DNA from: Cellvibrionales bacterium
GTDB taxonomy: Bacteria; Pseudomonadota; Gammaproteobacteria; Pseudomonadales; JAHEGP01
Length of the DNA: 22,440 bases
Reading direction: 5' to 3'
Assembly (NCBI GenBank): GCA_024645065.1
Contig: JAHEGP010000015.1
Coordinates: 1 to 22,440 of the forward strand
Part shown: piece by piece, positions 22,229 through 22,440 of the stretch
How the letters are laid out: each line of letters opens with the position of its first letter
Position numbering within the stretch: position 1 is the first letter of the stretch
Translations under genes and position numbers: made by a program
The notes under the pieces: model-generated
What the model saw: only the letters and a program-made list of their open reading frames with translations
What the model was told of the DNA's origin: nothing
The model's database searches: none

Positions 22229-22440
22229 CTAGAGCTTGCCGCTGCCTGCCGGCGCCGCCAGGTTGGTGAGATCGAGCTTGCCTTTGTGGGTTTTCCTTAT
22301 GGGCATCATCATGCCGGCTACAGAAATCTTGGTGTAAAGCTGGTAATGCAATGCATCCATTTTCCCTGACGAGGTGATCAGGCTCTTGAAAAGGCCCAGG
22401 GTTCCCATCAGGCTGGTGGAGGCGTCCAGCGCCATGATGC
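22229..22440 (-). CDS. C-terminal end of an unidentified protein (runs off the right edge)
   Basis: On the minus strand the frame is open from the window edge to a TAG at 22229-22231, giving about 70 residues of C terminus (IMALDASTSLMGTLGLFKSL... to ..LAAPAGSGKL). The frame has no stop at the edge and its residue composition is coding-like (hydrophobic TLGLFKSLI, then MMMPIRKTHKGK), so it is probably the 3' end of a longer gene. I do not recognise the family. It converges with the DUF481 gene; the 196 nt between the two stops (22033-22228) hold no clear gene or terminator. Confidence 0.5.
   Translation of the reverse strand, partial: IMALDASTSLMGTLGLFKSLITSSGKMDALHYQLYTKISVAGMMMPIRKTHKGKLDLTNLAAPAGSGKL

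Noticed and set aside
22187..22369. 60-codon plus-strand frame near the right edge
   Set aside because: Opposite the more coding-like minus-strand C terminus, with no ribosome site or recognised motif.

Overview
The window is a gene-dense stretch of a Gram-negative, GC-rich gammaproteobacterial chromosome. The evidence is the conserved miaB-ybeZ-ybeY-corC-lnt-leuS order, an OprO/OprP-type porin, an OprF-like OmpA protein with thrombospondin type 3 repeats, an MscS channel and DUF1820/DUF481/DUF748 envelope genes. The gene mix would suit a marine member of the Cellvibrionales/Halieaceae or a relative of the pseudomonads; that placement is inference from gene content. I see no phage, transposon, CRISPR, tRNA or rRNA.

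Left part (1-6456, minus strand): one compact probable operon, transcribed right to left from a candidate promoter near 6490. It runs miaB, phoH-like ybeZ, ybeY, corC, lnt and then the 5' part of leuS, which leaves the window. Its products act in tRNA modification, ribosome/rRNA quality control, divalent cation or membrane homeostasis, lipoprotein N-acylation and leucyl-tRNA charging. Genes overlap or nearly touch, and two use non-ATG starts.

Middle (6600-14821): a DUF1820 gene on the plus strand converges on a class Ic (MocR-like) aspartate aminotransferase. That aminotransferase diverges from a stand-alone propionyl-CoA synthetase (prpE type). A single-domain PilZ protein and an OprO/OprP porin follow on the minus strand. 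The porin is divergent from a Lon protease gene, which carries a recognisable heat-shock-type promoter.

Right part (14959-22032, plus strand): a 1265-residue DUF748/AsmA-like envelope protein interrupted by long disordered linkers that hold two in-frame coding tandem repeats; an OmpA/OprF-like protein with a double terminator region; then an mscS gene translationally coupled to a DUF481 outer-membrane barrel gene. The right edge holds the 3' end of an unidentified minus-strand gene.

Most of the region is ordinary chromosomal core. The items most worth a second look are the nine-unit 9-bp coding minisatellite and the hexanucleotide array in the DUF748 gene, the MscS-DUF481 coupling, the putative sigma-32 promoter that decides the Lon start, and a possible Pho-box-like element before the porin.
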